The notes under the pieces were generated by a model. The model saw only the letters and a list, made by a program, of their open reading frames with translations. It searched no databases and was not told the DNA's origin. Below, one piece after another: positions 23,566 to 32,978 of a stretch of 64,000 bases of DNA. Every line of letters begins with the position of its first letter. Position 1 is the first letter of the stretch. The translations under genes and the position numbers were made by a program. The DNA is from Armatimonadota bacterium (GTDB lineage: Bacteria > Armatimonadota > Fimbriimonadia > Fimbriimonadales > Fimbriimonadaceae): assembly GCA_027451905.1 (NCBI GenBank), contig DAIDHV010000001.1:534667-598666 (forward strand), in the 5' to 3' direction.

Positions 23566-24960
23566 TCAATAATTGATCTGGACAGTGGCCGATTCTGTAT
23601 AAAATTGTCTTGCGGCGGGGCCCTGCTCTCTTGGCCCATAGCTCGACTTTTTCACGCCGCCAAACGGAGAATAGGGATCCACTCCGGTTGTGTCGGCATT
23701 GACCCTGATCATTCCCGCCTCGATTCTTTCCACGTAACTCATTGCCCGATGGATATTGGAAGAGAACAAGCTGGCAGATAGGCCGTAAGGAACGTGGTTT
23801 GCCACTTCAATTGCCTCTTCCGGAGTTTCCACCTCGAGGTAAGAAAGGATCGGCCCGAACAGTTCTGTTTGAGCCAGTGGAGACTTTGCTTCGAGGCACC
23901 TTAGAATTAGCGGGGCAACATACCATCCGGTTTGAGGCTGCACTCCCTTGTAAAGTGCTTCGGCGGGGTTCTGCTGCAAAAATGAGTCAATTCTTGCCTG
24001 GCTTGCCTCCGAAATAACCGGTCCAACCGCGGTGGATGGTTCTGATGGGTCTCCCACAGTGAGCACCTCAACTGCTGCAATGAGCTTTGGCAAAAACGTA
24101 TGGCTTACCGATCTTTCAACTATGACGCGGCTAGTAGCCGTACACTTTTGGCCCGCGTAGCGCATGGCGGCACCCGCAATCATGGTAGCAGCAAGGTCTA
24201 AATTGGCGTCTGAGAGGACGATGGATGGATTTTTGCCTCCCATTTCTGCCTGGCACCGCATTTGATGGGTCGATGCGGCTTCGATGACCTTCTTTCCCGC
24301 TGCCGCAGAGCCTGTAAAGCTTATCGCGTGAATCGGTGAGTTCAGCAACTCCTGGCCGGTTCTCCCAGCCCCATAAATGGTTTGGTACACCCCGTTGGGA
24401 ATTCCGGCTGCCGCCGCAAGTTCTTGCAGCTTCTTAGCAACCATGCTTGAAAGTTCAGAAGGTTTGATGACCACCGAGTTCCCGAAGGCAAGGGCTGGTG
24501 CTGCCTTCCACAAAGGAATCGCAATCGGAAAGTTCCAAGGGGTGATGAGCCCAACAACTCCCAACGGCTTCTCTATTTTCATTTGCAAACTTTTTGATAC
24601 TGCGCTCGGGATGAGCTGTCCCGATTCTCGGATGCACTCCCCCGCGAAGAACCTTAAAATGGCGCTTGCCCGTGCCGTCTCTCCTATCGCTTCGCCTATC
24701 GGCTTTCCAACCTCTTTGCAGATGAGGCTGGCAATTTCGGCTTTTTCTTGTTCGATGACGGCCGCCCACTTCATCAAAAAATCGTGCCTCGCCGATGCGG
24801 TGGATGCCGCCCAGCTCGGTTGAGCTTCTTGTGCCCTCTCAACCGTAGCCTGGACTTCATCTGCCTGAGTCACCGCAACGGTCCCCAAATGCTCATTCGG
24901 GTTTGCGGGATTGCGAGACTCAATGGAATCAATAAGTTCAGGTGGGTTTTGTAGGTTCAT
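23566..24960 (-). CDS. Aldehyde dehydrogenase, likely 2-oxoglutarate semialdehyde dehydrogenase
   Basis: This 464-residue NAD(P)-dependent aldehyde dehydrogenase has VVGLITPWNFPIAIPLWKAA (~132-152), the cofactor loop FTGSAAAGKKV, the general-base Glu in AEMGGKNPSIV and the catalytic Cys in AGQKCTATSR (~270). It ends FGGVKKSSYGPREQG. Overall features fit succinate- or 2-oxoglutarate-semialdehyde dehydrogenases. With the epimerase and DapA-like deaminase alongside, oxidation of 2-oxoglutarate semialdehyde to 2-oxoglutarate is the most coherent role. It is probably cotranscribed with the 22617-23528 gene (37-nt gap). No flavin D-hydroxyproline oxidase gene adjoins. Confidence 0.85.
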   Translation of the reverse strand: MNLQNPPELIDSIESRNPANPNEHLGTVAVTQADEVQATVERAQEAQPSWAASTASARHDFLMKWAAVIEQEKAEIASLICKEVGKPIGEAIGETARASAILRFFAGECIRESGQLIPSAVSKSLQMKIEKPLGVVGLITPWNFPIAIPLWKAAPALAFGNSVVIKPSELSSMVAKKLQELAAAAGIPNGVYQTIYGAGRTGQELLNSPIHAISFTGSAAAGKKVIEAASTHQMRCQAEMGGKNPSIVLSDANLDLAATMIAGAAMRYAGQKCTATSRVIVERSVSHTFLPKLIAAVEVLTVGDPSEPSTAVGPVISEASQARIDSFLQQNPAEALYKGVQPQTGWYVAPLILRCLEAKSPLAQTELFGPILSYLEVETPEEAIEVANHVPYGLSASLFSSNIHRAMSYVERIEAGMIRVNADTTGVDPYSPFGGVKKSSYGPREQGPAARQFYTESATVQINY

Positions 24961-25162
24961 TTCATTAATTGTGAACGATCTCTCACCTGGGTGATTGAGA
25001 GGGCTAAGCTGTGAAAATATAGGTAATTAGACTTAAAACGTTAACAAAATTGCAATAAAGTGAAGAGTTTTGGCCCGCAAATCGTACATTTTAACAAAAG
25101 TTCTGTTATATTGATAGCAGAAGAATAGATAGACATTCAACTACACTTGCGAGATATAACCA

Positions 25163-25600
25163 ATGACAGTAGTGCTAGATACAAAAACTGAACAAGCCAA
25201 TGAACTCATCGAAAAGGAGTTAGAAGCAGCAAGAATTCGCCTGCAGCCGATTTCTAGGAGGCGCCTTATTGGCATCGTGAGCAAAAAGTTCGATTTGTCG
25301 GCTCACCAAGCCGAACAAATCGTGGAGGAGTATTGCGAGGCCAAGGCTCCTGCTACCCCCGAGTACCTAGGCAAAGAGTGGTTTTTGCCTTATGTAAAGC
25401 TCATGGCTCTTTTCTTGAGCTTAGTGGGAATTGTTGCAGTGGCCTGGGGTGCGGACAGATGGCATAACCATCTTATTTCCTGGCCATTCTTTTTGTTAGG
25501 AGCCGTCGCCATTTTCTTTGGCGGAGTTGGGCTGCTAAAAGCCATTCGTGGCGAAGTGGAAATTGCAGAAGAACAAAATGCGTTTCCTGCCGTTGAGTAG
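25163..25600 (+). CDS. Hypothetical membrane protein with two TM helices
   Basis: This 145-residue protein is of unknown family. Residues ~1-65 are soluble and helical (NELIEKELEAARIRL, HQAEQIVEEYCEA), perhaps a small DNA- or protein-binding bundle. Two transmembrane helices follow at ~76-95 and ~103-122. The tail is acidic. ATG 25163 lacks a strong RBS, but codon use looks coding. A strong terminator lies 40 nt after the stop, so it is probably a single-gene transcript. Confidence 0.65.
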   Translation: MTVVLDTKTEQANELIEKELEAARIRLQPISRRRLIGIVSKKFDLSAHQAEQIVEEYCEAKAPATPEYLGKEWFLPYVKLMALFLSLVGIVAVAWGADRWHNHLISWPFFLLGAVAIFFGGVGLLKAIRGEVEIAEEQNAFPAVE

Positions 25601-25639
25601 CTTGAAACCCTGACCTCTGACTTCATCGCATTCCCTGTT

Positions 25640-25675
25640 GCTAGCCGACTCCTTTGGAGTCGGCTAGCGCTTTTT
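25640..25675 (+). terminator. Rho-independent terminator
   Basis: A perfect 13-bp stem, GCTAGCCGACTCC (25640-25652) with GGAGTCGGCTAGC (25656-25668), encloses a TTT loop and is followed by GCTTTTT. It ends the transcript of the 25163-25600 gene. Confidence 0.93.
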
Positions 25676-25782
25676 ATAACTTGATTATTAACTGGCCCAC
25701 GCCAGGAGCACGCCCCGAACCCGATTGGGCTGTACACTAGGCAGTAGTGACAAGCCCATCATGGGTGAGGCAGGAGCGATCA

Positions 25783-26697
25783 ATGACAGAACGCATCAGA
25801 GAGATTTTAAGTTGGTATGGAGGAGACAATCCTGGCACCCTTTCGAATTTAGCCAAGCTATTGAACCACGGGAAACTAGGTGGCACCGGAAAACTGGTGA
25901 TCCTTCCCGTAGATCAAGGTTTTGAGCACGGACCCTTGCGATCCTTTTTGCCAAATCCTCCCGGGTTCAATCCCCGTTACCATATGGAACTGGCAATTGA
26001 AGCTGGTTGTAGTGCGTACGCGGCTCCACTTGGGGCTTTAGAAGCAACCGCAAGGGACTATGCGGGAGAAGTGCCGCTGATCCTGAAAGGCAACCATCAC
26101 GATCTCACGATGGATGAGGCAGATCCCACCCAGGCTCACACCGCAACGGTTCCCGACGCCCTTCGACTCGGCTGTTGCGCGGTCGGCTACACGATTTACC
26201 CGGGATCGGAGCGCCGATTTGAAATGTACGAGATGGTTCGCGACCAGATTGCAGAAGCCAAAGAATGCGGATTGGTCACCATCCTTTGGAGCTATCCTCG
26301 GGGTTCTGGCATCTCCAAAGATGGAGAAACGGCTCTTGATGTGGCAGCCTATGCGGCTCATATCGCCTGTCAACTGGGGGCACATATTGTCAAGGTTAAA
26401 CTTCCCTCCCCTAAAATTGAATTTGATGCCAACCAAAAGGCCATAGACAAGGCGGGCATTCAAACGGACACATTGGCAGATCGAGTGGGGCACATTGTCA
26501 AATCTGCCTTCGACGGCAGGCGCATTGTTATTTTCTCGGGCGGTGCCATGGTTTCTGATGATGAGATCATCGCTGATGCTCAAGCCATTCATAATGGAGG
26601 CGGGTTTGGCTCGATCATGGGTCGAAATAGCTTCCAGCGCCCTAAAGAGGCCGCGCTCCAACTTCTCCATTCGGTCATGGACATATACGCAAATTGA
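25783..26697 (+). CDS. Class I fructose-bisphosphate aldolase (DhnA/archaeal type)
   Basis: This 304-residue TIM-barrel aldolase has VILPVDQGFEHGP (~45), LKGNHHD (~105), the Schiff-base lysine region HIVKVKLPSP (~205) and a C-terminal phosphate-binding GGAMVSDDE ... GSIMGRNSFQR. It cleaves fructose 1,6-bisphosphate in glycolysis, or makes it in gluconeogenesis, without metal. ATG 25783 follows CAGGAG at ideal spacing; the open frame extends to 25747. A decayed copy of its 3' end is found ~440 bp downstream at 27135-27251. Confidence 0.93.
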   Translation: MTERIREILSWYGGDNPGTLSNLAKLLNHGKLGGTGKLVILPVDQGFEHGPLRSFLPNPPGFNPRYHMELAIEAGCSAYAAPLGALEATARDYAGEVPLILKGNHHDLTMDEADPTQAHTATVPDALRLGCCAVGYTIYPGSERRFEMYEMVRDQIAEAKECGLVTILWSYPRGSGISKDGETALDVAAYAAHIACQLGAHIVKVKLPSPKIEFDANQKAIDKAGIQTDTLADRVGHIVKSAFDGRRIVIFSGGAMVSDDEIIADAQAIHNGGGFGSIMGRNSFQRPKEAALQLLHSVMDIYAN

Positions 26698-27727
26698 TTT
26701 GTCTTTGGAAAGCTAGTTGGCCGCAAACGGAGAATCGCGAAAGTGCGCGATAACTCATTCTTGCTTCAATCCCTTTTTCGGTCATCTTGAGTTGAACTGT
26801 CGATTTGATGGGGTGAATTCCAGGATTTTTGAGTAGCAAATTGAAGGTTGGTAGCAAAAGAGTGGTTAGAAAACCTTATGCAAGCAATGATTTTACAACC
26901 CATTTGCCCATAACGCCAGCCCCAAAGCACACTGGTTGGCGTTTCGCCACAGATTATGAAAGCAGTTTAAAGGTCAACAATTATTTCCTTTTTCATTGAC
27001 ATTTCTTCTTAACGAGCAGTTTTCAAGAAAAACCAAAGATCTTAGTCTAAATTCAATCTGTGGGCTAGATGCGTCGCAAAATGGGCCCTTATGGTAGCGA
27101 CAGTTGACTTTACGAATGCAGAATCAGTACAAACGCCATTTATGGTGCGGGAGGAGGAATTGGCTCGATCATGGGTCGAAATCACTTCCAGCACTCTAAA
27201 GAAGTAGCACTTGAGCCCTTAGTAAATGCGATGGAGACTGACAAAGGTTAAATGCGAAATGCTTGGTTAAAATACGCGCCATGTTGCATTTTGAAGGTCC
27301 AAATTTTGCGATAGGTTACGGCCACTTCGATGACAAGGTTTTTGGCAAAAACTAGCTGTCAAGTCTTGGGAGCACTACGTGTCAACCTTTAGGTTACTCT
27401 CTAGTCCTTCCCCGTTGAAGACTCCTGATTGACAATGCATCTATTGAAACGACCCTTTCGTAATGTCGAAAATCCGTCAAACGAGAGATTGGTTCATATG
27501 TCTATGGTTAGAAACGATACAAAGGACATACTGCAGTATCATCTACACCTTAATCAAACACAAAATAAATAAGGCACAAATTAACCAAGTATATGTACTA
27601 GATTTTGCACCATAATCGCCTTAAATACTCCTTAGGTGAAGCATTTAAGTGACTTCAACTAATTATTCATCATATACTAAGTTCGTTGGCTAATCAATAG
27701 ATTGTGCCAATGAATTGAGGAAGGAAA
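26698..27727. other. 1-kb AT-rich intergenic region with gene relics
   Basis: No intact gene of credible length is seen on either strand. The only recognisable content is the aldolase relic (27135-27251) and a 24-codon ATG-TAG frame at 27281-27355 (starting MLHFEGPNF) that might be a further fragment of unknown origin. The last ~200 bp are very AT-rich and probably carry the promoter of the PEP-CTERM gene, whose RBS GAGGAAGG lies just before 27728. Confidence 0.7.
27135..27251 (+). pseudogene. Relic of class I fructose-bisphosphate aldolase C-terminus
   Basis: In frame from 27135 this reads AIYGAGGGIGSIMGRNHFQ, then HSKEVALEPLVNAMETDKG and TAA. It parallels the C-terminus of the intact aldolase (AIHNGGGFGSIMGRNSFQ, then RPKEAALQLLHSVMD). 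The central TTGGCTCGATCATGGGTCGA is identical at DNA level. No start codon, RBS or upstream aldolase sequence remains, so it is a truncated duplication remnant. Confidence 0.85.
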
Positions 27728-28453
27728 ATGAAAAGAACTTTACTAATCTTGTCACTAGTTGCAATTGGTTCCGCAAATGTATTTGCCAACGATCTTTGGA
27801 ATCAGACCCAAAGCAGTTACAACTACATCAATGGAAGCGTGAACCAGGTCAGGGGCCAAAACGATGGCTTCGATGCTTACCAGGTGAGCGACGTCATTGC
27901 GAGTCAGGGCTGGAACGTCAACCAAATCAGCGTGGACTTTATTACGAATGGATCTGGTTTGACGTTGGGCCAGCAGCTTGGCGTCACTCTGAACGTGTTC
28001 ACCAACACTGGGGCCCTGCCAAGTGCCGCGAATGATCCCACTGCTGGAACTCCCTACACGGCAACGATCTCGGCAATGGGAACCGATGGAAATTTTGGAC
28101 TTACTAGCTACACCTTGACCCTTACTGGTCTTAACTTGAGCTTGGCTGCCGGCGAATATTGGATTGGAATGACTCCAAGCATCAATTCCGCCACCTACGG
28201 TCAGTCTTTCGAGGGTTTGACGACGACTAATAGCATGGGTGCTAACTACAACGACGCTTGGATCAACCCAAGCGGGGGATTTAACTTGGGAACAACTTGG
28301 AGCAACGTCAATACTGCCACCGGAGACAGCAATGGCTACTACGGCGGCATTGATATCCAGGGAACCACTCAATCGGTACCTGAGCCCGCTAGCATTGCTG
28401 CGCTTGGTTTTGGACTTATAGGGCTCATTTCCCGCCGCAGACGCAACAGCTAA
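27728..28453 (+). CDS. PEP-CTERM sorting-domain secreted protein
   Basis: This 241-residue exported protein has a signal peptide (MKRTLLILSLVAIGSANVFA), an Asn/Gly/Thr-rich beta-type body and a C-terminal PEP-CTERM tripartite signal: VPEPAS, a hydrophobic helix (IAALGFGLIGLI) and SRRRRNS. Such signals direct processing by an exosortase and delivery to the cell surface or exopolysaccharide matrix. No exosortase gene is present here. The body has no enzyme motif and may be adhesive or structural. A GAGGAAGG RBS precedes the ATG, and a terminator follows at 28477. Confidence 0.9.
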   Translation: MKRTLLILSLVAIGSANVFANDLWNQTQSSYNYINGSVNQVRGQNDGFDAYQVSDVIASQGWNVNQISVDFITNGSGLTLGQQLGVTLNVFTNTGALPSAANDPTAGTPYTATISAMGTDGNFGLTSYTLTLTGLNLSLAAGEYWIGMTPSINSATYGQSFEGLTTTNSMGANYNDAWINPSGGFNLGTTWSNVNTATGDSNGYYGGIDIQGTTQSVPEPASIAALGFGLIGLISRRRRNS

Positions 28454-28476
28454 CTGTTCCGGTTCACGAGAAAATA

Positions 28477-28511
28477 GGGGTTCGGCGATTTGAAGGGCTG
28501 AGCCCCTTTTT
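28477..28511 (+). terminator. Rho-independent terminator after PEP-CTERM gene
   Basis: GGGGTTCGGC (28477-28486) pairs with GCTGAGCCCC (28497-28506) using two G-T wobbles, then TTTTT. It lies 23 nt after the stop codon. Confidence 0.85.
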
Positions 28512-28550
28512 CTTAAATGTCTTTTGATTTAACAGTAGAGGACTCATTTT

Positions 28551-29039
28551 CTACCACTTGTAAGGATCTTCACCGTAAGCCCAAAGATACGATATTAGCT
28601 GGCCAGTATGATAAAATTCATGTTCCGCTATATTTAAGAAGTGCTCGGCTCTTGGCATTTTCGGCAGCCAAAGGGTCCCAAACCAAGTATTACCTGAAGG
28701 CACTTCTTCAACCAGTTCTTCTTCAGAAAGTAAATCAAGATATTGAAGAGATATTTGCCGAACTTTGCCAAGCTTTGCTTGAAGATTTGCAAGGCTATGC
28801 TGATTACCTACAAAGGTGTCAAATTCCTGGTCACTGATGTCTCTTCCATCCTTTAGGCGCGGCACCAAAGCATATTCAACTGAAATAATCTCAAGATATT
28901 GCCCTGCAATGGTGCGCATCCCAACTGTCGGTGCCCAGTCAACAAGATCTTGAGTGATATGCTGACAAGCATAGTTGAGCCAGTTTCGAGTATGGGATAA
29001 CCGTGCTTTCACAAGGCCCTTTGCCGTTAATCTTGCCAT
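28551..29039 (-). CDS. DinB/YfiT-like four-helix protein
   Basis: This 162-residue helical protein resembles the DinB superfamily (metal-dependent hydrolase or thiol-transferase fold, not DNA polymerase IV). The C-terminal HFLNIAEHEFYHTGQLISYL carries the spaced histidines used for metal binding, and an N-terminal LNYACQHITQDLVDW segment would provide the first helix. Members include bacillithiol or mycothiol transferases, but most are uncharacterised. It lies between the PEP-CTERM gene (convergent) and the BNR protein gene (31 nt upstream, same strand), so cotranscription with the latter is possible. Confidence 0.7.
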   Translation of the reverse strand: MARLTAKGLVKARLSHTRNWLNYACQHITQDLVDWAPTVGMRTIAGQYLEIISVEYALVPRLKDGRDISDQEFDTFVGNQHSLANLQAKLGKVRQISLQYLDLLSEEELVEEVPSGNTWFGTLWLPKMPRAEHFLNIAEHEFYHTGQLISYLWAYGEDPYKW

Positions 29040-29070
29040 GTTGATTTTTGCTTTGGATTGGCAGGAACCC

Positions 29071-32000
29071 TCAAGCCTTTTTTGCCTTCCCCATCGTCTG
29101 CCGAAGTGGGCTAATACCGGATTTCCTGAGTTGGCGGTTTAGTTTCGGAAGTGCCCGATTCGTAAGTGCTTTCCATTTTGCCAAGGCAACTTTTAGCCCT
29201 TGTTCACTTTGCTTTAACCCCGTCATTACGTTGGCAGATAGCGGACCATCTGAATTCTCAACCATTGAGCTTAAAGTGCCGAACCGACCAGATAGAGCCC
29301 GAAAGCTATCTGCATTTGTCAGCGGAGTTCCCACTGAGTTACGGGGATCTACCGAAAGCGGAATGTCGGATAGGGTAACAAGCCTGGCAAGAAAAACCCT
29401 GCAGGCCCTTTCAGTTGAGCTTTGGGCGCCTCCGGCGGCGGTAATTCCTCCGTAATGAGTTTGGAGGACCTGAGTAGCTTGATGAATCAGCAAACCTGCA
29501 CTCTGCATTAGCAAGTTCAGTTTTGCAGAATCGGCATTGATCGCGATTGCTAATTTCCAATTGGTAGCCGCCTGCGTAGGCGTGATTTTGGCGCGGGGAT
29601 CAAGCCGGACCTCTAAGTAGCGAGTGCTGTAGCCGTTTGCGGTTCCAAGCATGACTTCATATCTTCCGGGAGGAACCCAAAGTCCATTGGAATCGTGCAA
29701 ATTCCACACAAACCTGTGCATACCCACCGACGTGCCTAACCGAATCGGGGCCGGAAACCAGCCTGGAGCAATATCTACCGCAAAACTACGGCCCGGACTT
29801 GGTTTGGCAGCGGAAACAGTTTGAAAAACCACCTTGCCATCTTTGATAACTCGTAAGCTAACGCCGGATACCGGCGTATTGACTTCATAGTCAAATATCG
29901 CCCCTTCGGGAGGATTTTCTCCTCGCGGTTCGCTTTTTGGCATCGGCGAACCAGTAAATCCAGCCGCATGAACCTCGTAGGCCGGCTCTGGAGTAAAAAG
30001 GACGGCTCCCTTTTTATGAGCCGCAGATGCGATGCCTCGAATCGCGTCAAGATCAGTGAGAACGTAAAATCCCCTGCCATGAGTGGCAATAACAAGGTCG
30101 TGATTCTTAACAATCACGTCTCGAACTGAAGTTGTCGGTAAGTTGAATTGAAGGGGCTGCCAATTCAATCCCTCATCAAACGAGATGTACCCTCCATTTT
30201 CGGTTGCGGCATAAAGAGTCGATGGCACTTTAGGATCTTGCCGGACTCGATTTACAAATGACCCCATCGGAATTCCGTTGGTGATTAAACTCAGTGTGGC
30301 CTTCCCTGATTTTGTCACCACGACCTTATAAATCATGGGGGTGAAATTGTCCAACCGATGGGCATCTACCGATACGTAGGCGATTGACGGATTGACGTAT
30401 GACGCTTCGATTCCGGAAACCTTATCCCAATCCGGAAAGGAATGCACTTTTTGCCATTTGCTGCCATTTGTCAAAGTCATCCAAAGGTTGCCGTCGTCGG
30501 TGCCTGCCCACAAAACATTCTTATTCAGGGGAGATGGTGCCAAGGCGTAAACCACCCCCCGCTGGGGACCTGAAATCACGGTGTCGGCTAAGTCGACAGC
30601 TTCTAAATTGGAAGGCGACTTTGGATTTGGTTTGGATAGATCCCCGCTGATCTTCTTCCAGCTACTTCCTCCATTTGAAGTTTCGAAGACGCACTGATTG
30701 GCAAAGTAGAGTCGATGAGGGTCCGCTTGAGAAAATACTAATGGCAAGGTCCATGTATTTCTGTAAATGCCGGGATAACTGGCAGTTGGGCTGACGCCAA
30801 CCGTTAACCCTAGATGCCGATTGAGCTTATCCACCGTGCCTCCGTAAACAAGATTGGGGTCCAAAGGATCGGGGGCAATCATATCGCTTTCGCCACCAAC
30901 CGTGATTTCCCGAAAGTCGGTCATATTGATGCCATCAATGCTCCATGTATTGGAAGGCAAGCTCACCGCTCCTGAATCTTGCTGGGCTCCATAAACCCAA
31001 TAAGGAAACCGATTGTCGGCTGCAACTTGGTAGATCTGAGCAATCGGCTCGTTGTACCAGCTTGACCACGTTTTGCCACCATCGACGGAGACAACACAAC
31101 CTTGGTCAACCCCTAAGATCCGGTGAGTCGCGTTTTGGGGGTCGATCCACAGCGTATGATAATCGTCTCCACCTGGGGCACCCTTGATAGGCTCAAACAG
31201 CTTGCCACCATCCTTGGATTCGTAGAGGGCAGTATTGCAAACATAGACATCGTTAGGATCGGTTGGGTTGACTGTAACCCCGCAAAAATACCAGCCTCTG
31301 CCCCAAATCCGTTGATCTGAACTGGCAAGGCTCCATGTTTTGCCCCCGTCTTTTGAACGGTAAAGCCCGCCTTGAGGGGCATCTACCACCGCATAGACTA
31401 AGTTAGGCTCGCTTGGTGCAATGGCAATGCCAATTCTTCCTGGATTGGCAGGAAAGCCGTTGCTGGAGATTTTCTGCCAAGATTGCCCACCATCGGTAGA
31501 TTTGTACAATCCCGATCCTGGACCATTTGAAGGTGGATAAACGTTCCAAGGCGGTCTTCGGGTTTGCCACATTGCCGCATAAACCGTTTGAGAGTTGCTG
31601 GGATCAAACGCCAGATCAATCGCGCCAACATTAGGCCCTTTATTCAAGACATGAGTCCATGTTGACCCTCCATCGGTCGACTTATAGACTCCTCGTTCAT
31701 CGTTTGCGCCATAAGGATGCCCCAGGGCAGCTACGTAGAGAGTATTGGGATCGGTGGGATCCACAAGAATCTTGCCTATGGCTTCCGTATCCGATAGTCC
31801 CAAATGCTGCCAGGTTCTGCCCCCATCGTCAGATTTATAAACACCGTTTCCAATGGCAATATCGCTTCTCATGTCGGCTTCGCCGGTGCCCACATATAGG
31901 ACGTCGGGGTCAGAAGGGGCAACGGCTATGGCTCCAATCGAGCCGACGGGTTCACGGTCAAAAATTGGTTTCCAAGTTCTCCCCGCGTCATTTGTTTCCC

Positions 32001-32226
32001 ATACTCCGCCATCTACCGCTCCAAAGTAAAAACGGTTCAAGTGCGCAGGCACTCCCGTCACTGCAAGAACGCGTCCCCCTCGGAACGGTCCTAAAAGGCG
32101 CCAGTGATAAGCTTGCAAGTCCTCTTTACTCACGTGGGAAACATTTTGGGAAACAGCAAAACTAACAACTGTCGTGGCGATGAGAAACCCAATGCCGATC
32201 TTGGCACAGGTATTTGGAAGCCTCAT
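29071..32226 (-). CDS. Large secreted BNR/sortilin-type beta-propeller protein
   Basis: This 1051-residue exported protein has a signal peptide (IGIGFLIATTVVSFAVSQ). Residues ~40-750 contain many BNR/Asp-box repeats of the S-x-D-x-G-x-T-W type (TNDAGRTWKPI, KSDDGGRTWQHL, KSTDGGSTWTHV, RSKDGGKTWSLA), characteristic of Vps10/sortilin-like ten-bladed propellers and of sialidase-like folds. The C-terminal ~250 residues form a beta-sandwich plus helical tail (DIAPGWFPAPIRLGT). No sialidase catalytic triad is evident. Related proteins are common in heterotrophic soil bacteria and their substrates are unknown. Confidence 0.88.
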   Translation of the reverse strand: MRLPNTCAKIGIGFLIATTVVSFAVSQNVSHVSKEDLQAYHWRLLGPFRGGRVLAVTGVPAHLNRFYFGAVDGGVWETNDAGRTWKPIFDREPVGSIGAIAVAPSDPDVLYVGTGEADMRSDIAIGNGVYKSDDGGRTWQHLGLSDTEAIGKILVDPTDPNTLYVAALGHPYGANDERGVYKSTDGGSTWTHVLNKGPNVGAIDLAFDPSNSQTVYAAMWQTRRPPWNVYPPSNGPGSGLYKSTDGGQSWQKISSNGFPANPGRIGIAIAPSEPNLVYAVVDAPQGGLYRSKDGGKTWSLASSDQRIWGRGWYFCGVTVNPTDPNDVYVCNTALYESKDGGKLFEPIKGAPGGDDYHTLWIDPQNATHRILGVDQGCVVSVDGGKTWSSWYNEPIAQIYQVAADNRFPYWVYGAQQDSGAVSLPSNTWSIDGINMTDFREITVGGESDMIAPDPLDPNLVYGGTVDKLNRHLGLTVGVSPTASYPGIYRNTWTLPLVFSQADPHRLYFANQCVFETSNGGSSWKKISGDLSKPNPKSPSNLEAVDLADTVISGPQRGVVYALAPSPLNKNVLWAGTDDGNLWMTLTNGSKWQKVHSFPDWDKVSGIEASYVNPSIAYVSVDAHRLDNFTPMIYKVVVTKSGKATLSLITNGIPMGSFVNRVRQDPKVPSTLYAATENGGYISFDEGLNWQPLQFNLPTTSVRDVIVKNHDLVIATHGRGFYVLTDLDAIRGIASAAHKKGAVLFTPEPAYEVHAAGFTGSPMPKSEPRGENPPEGAIFDYEVNTPVSGVSLRVIKDGKVVFQTVSAAKPSPGRSFAVDIAPGWFPAPIRLGTSVGMHRFVWNLHDSNGLWVPPGRYEVMLGTANGYSTRYLEVRLDPRAKITPTQAATNWKLAIAINADSAKLNLLMQSAGLLIHQATQVLQTHYGGITAAGGAQSSTERACRVFLARLVTLSDIPLSVDPRNSVGTPLTNADSFRALSGRFGTLSSMVENSDGPLSANVMTGLKQSEQGLKVALAKWKALTNRALPKLNRQLRKSGISPLRQTMGKAKKA

Positions 32227-32399
32227 GGGTTCAGTATAAATCTTTGTCCCAATCAGCGTTTAATGACAGGTTTTCATTTGCCAGAAAAGGTAGCCAAACT
32301 TCGGTCCCATTTTCCACATTTTGCACCGCCGATTAGCAATTCTTAGCAGACATCACGATACTATTTTCTATGGACCTTGATCCGATCGAAAGAAATGTC

Positions 32400-32777
32400 A
32401 TGGCGCAAGGAAAAGCGTTCAGGTGGCATGAGTTGGTGACCCCTGATGTTCCCAAAGCACTGGAATTTTACAAAAACGCGCTTGGCTTTGAGGTTACAAA
32501 CATGGATATGGGAGGCGGCAACGTGTATCACATGCTGGGTCGAGACGGTGAGTCCTTGGCAGGCGTTGTCGAGCCAGAAGAGCAAAGCAATGGCAAGACT
32601 GGTTGGCTGAGTTATATCAGAGTGGATGATGTTGATTCAGCAGTAGCGGCTTGTGAAAGGCACGGAGGCAAAGTTCTGACTTCGGCATTTGATATTCCCA
32701 CGGTGGGTAGAATCGCCTTTGTTGCAGACCCTTTTGGAGCAAAGTTTTATCTATTTCGCCCCAATCCCAATACTTAG
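32400..32777 (+). CDS. VOC (glyoxalase/bleomycin resistance) family protein
   Basis: This ~125-residue protein has two beta-alpha-beta-beta-beta repeats of the vicinal-oxygen-chelate fold: FRWHELVTPDVPKALEFYKN at the N-terminus and SYIRVDDVDSAVAACERHGG in the middle, ending DPFGAKFYLFRPN. Metal-ligand positions are His (WHEL) and late acidic or aromatic residues typical of 'extradiol-like' family members. ATG 32400 is chosen for its GAAAG upstream; 32370 is an alternative adding ten residues. The function cannot be narrowed beyond the fold. Confidence 0.82.
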   Translation: MAQGKAFRWHELVTPDVPKALEFYKNALGFEVTNMDMGGGNVYHMLGRDGESLAGVVEPEEQSNGKTGWLSYIRVDDVDSAVAACERHGGKVLTSAFDIPTVGRIAFVADPFGAKFYLFRPNPNT

Positions 32778-32978
32778 TTAAGCCATTTGCCTTCCGGACT
32801 CAAACGAGCCTTAGGGATAACCTACAAGCTGGTTGCTCTAGGGATATCATCAGACTGTCCCCAGAAGAGGCCATTTCACTTAAAACCGGCTCCGCAAACC
32901 GGATTCAAAATGCTGGATCCCAAAAGTCCGACCGGAAATGGAACCTCATTAACTTTTCCGATTCAAAGAAGCAGGAAC

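Noticed and set aside
24980-25001. CTCTCA...TGAGAG inverted repeat upstream of the aldehyde dehydrogenase gene
   Set aside because: Only six base pairs with a 10-nt gap; too likely by chance to call an operator.
27281-27355. 24-codon ORF starting MLHFEGPNF
   Set aside because: It looks faintly coding but is too short, has no RBS and no identifiable parent gene in the window.
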